The position numbers and the translations under genes are program-made. Source: an uncultured Ruminiclostridium sp. (GTDB lineage Bacteria; Bacillota; Clostridia; Oscillospirales; Ruminococcaceae). Taken from it: a stretch of DNA of 57,712 nt. The notes under the pieces were generated by a model. The model saw nothing but the letters and a program-made list of their open reading frames with translations. It did not search any database and had not been told where the DNA came from. Positions 57,707 through 57,712 of this stretch are shown here, piece by piece. How positions within the stretch are numbered: the first letter of the stretch is position 1; each line of letters starts with the position of its first letter. The stretch is taken from contig CANQED010000014.1 of NCBI GenBank assembly GCA_947594425.1, positions 1-57,712 on the forward strand, given 5' to 3'.

Positions 57707-57712
57707 TTTGTT

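Overview
The window looks like a piece of the chromosome of a spore-forming Gram-positive bacterium of the class Clostridia, probably a Ruminococcaceae/Oscillospiraceae-type gut anaerobe. The evidence is spoIIP, gpr and spoIVB, the GlgC/GlgD pair, several Ser/Thr-rich lipoproteins, strong A/G-rich ribosome binding sites and the gene order hprK-(PHP)-(ROK)-murB-rapZ-whiA-dnaE-pfkA. The genus is inference; there is no rRNA gene here. No insertion sequence, phage module or CRISPR array was seen.

Layout. 1-341: a lipoprotein fragment joined to a scrap of a methyltransferase gene, probably a chimeric joint. 516-8992 (+): uvrC, then rsmD, coaD, a coiled-coil protein and a YigZ-family gene, then dgt-dnaG-sigA and an Rrf2 regulator. 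9048-20575 (-): proC and an ECF folate transporter S component behind a tetrahydrofolate riboswitch, then pfkA and the dnaE/whiA/rapZ/murB/ROK kinase/PHP/hprK operon. 20759-25594 (+): a degenerate HMGL-like barrel protein, a DtxR/MntR regulator, and a ribbon-helix-helix protein co-transcribed with clpB. 25661-30058 (-): glgB-glgC-glgD. 30284-32876: two divergent SGNH esterases. 32936-35496: the conserved spoIIP-gpr/rpsT block. 35712-38900: a secreted seven-FN3 protein ending in a DnaJ-type cysteine module. 38971-45351 (-): an acetyltransferase and flavodoxin-fold pair, and a permease/ATPase/response regulator/kinase operon whose permease carries an in-frame TAG. 45580-48033 (-): tRNA-Ser, ttcA-like, a membrane protein and tyrA. 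48316-51935 (+): a heterodimeric ABC exporter behind an apparent attenuator. 51979-54145 (-): a DUF1540 protein, then a HAD phosphatase, a uridine phosphorylase-like gene and a membrane protein. 54392-57517 (+): spoIVB and a sugar-type solute-binding lipoprotein with an internal zinc ribbon. The right edge holds a promoter inside a perfect inverted repeat.

How it fits together. Most of the window is housekeeping (replication and repair, sigma factor, cell wall, glycolysis with HPr kinase control, glycogen storage) plus sporulation. The less ordinary content is regulatory: the riboswitch, the leader ORF with terminator before the exporter, a five-codon ORF or hairpin before glgB, and dyads over several promoters. 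Two secreted proteins also carry Cys4-type modules usually found in the cytoplasm. Almost all promoters called here are sigma-A-like with 17-bp spacers.
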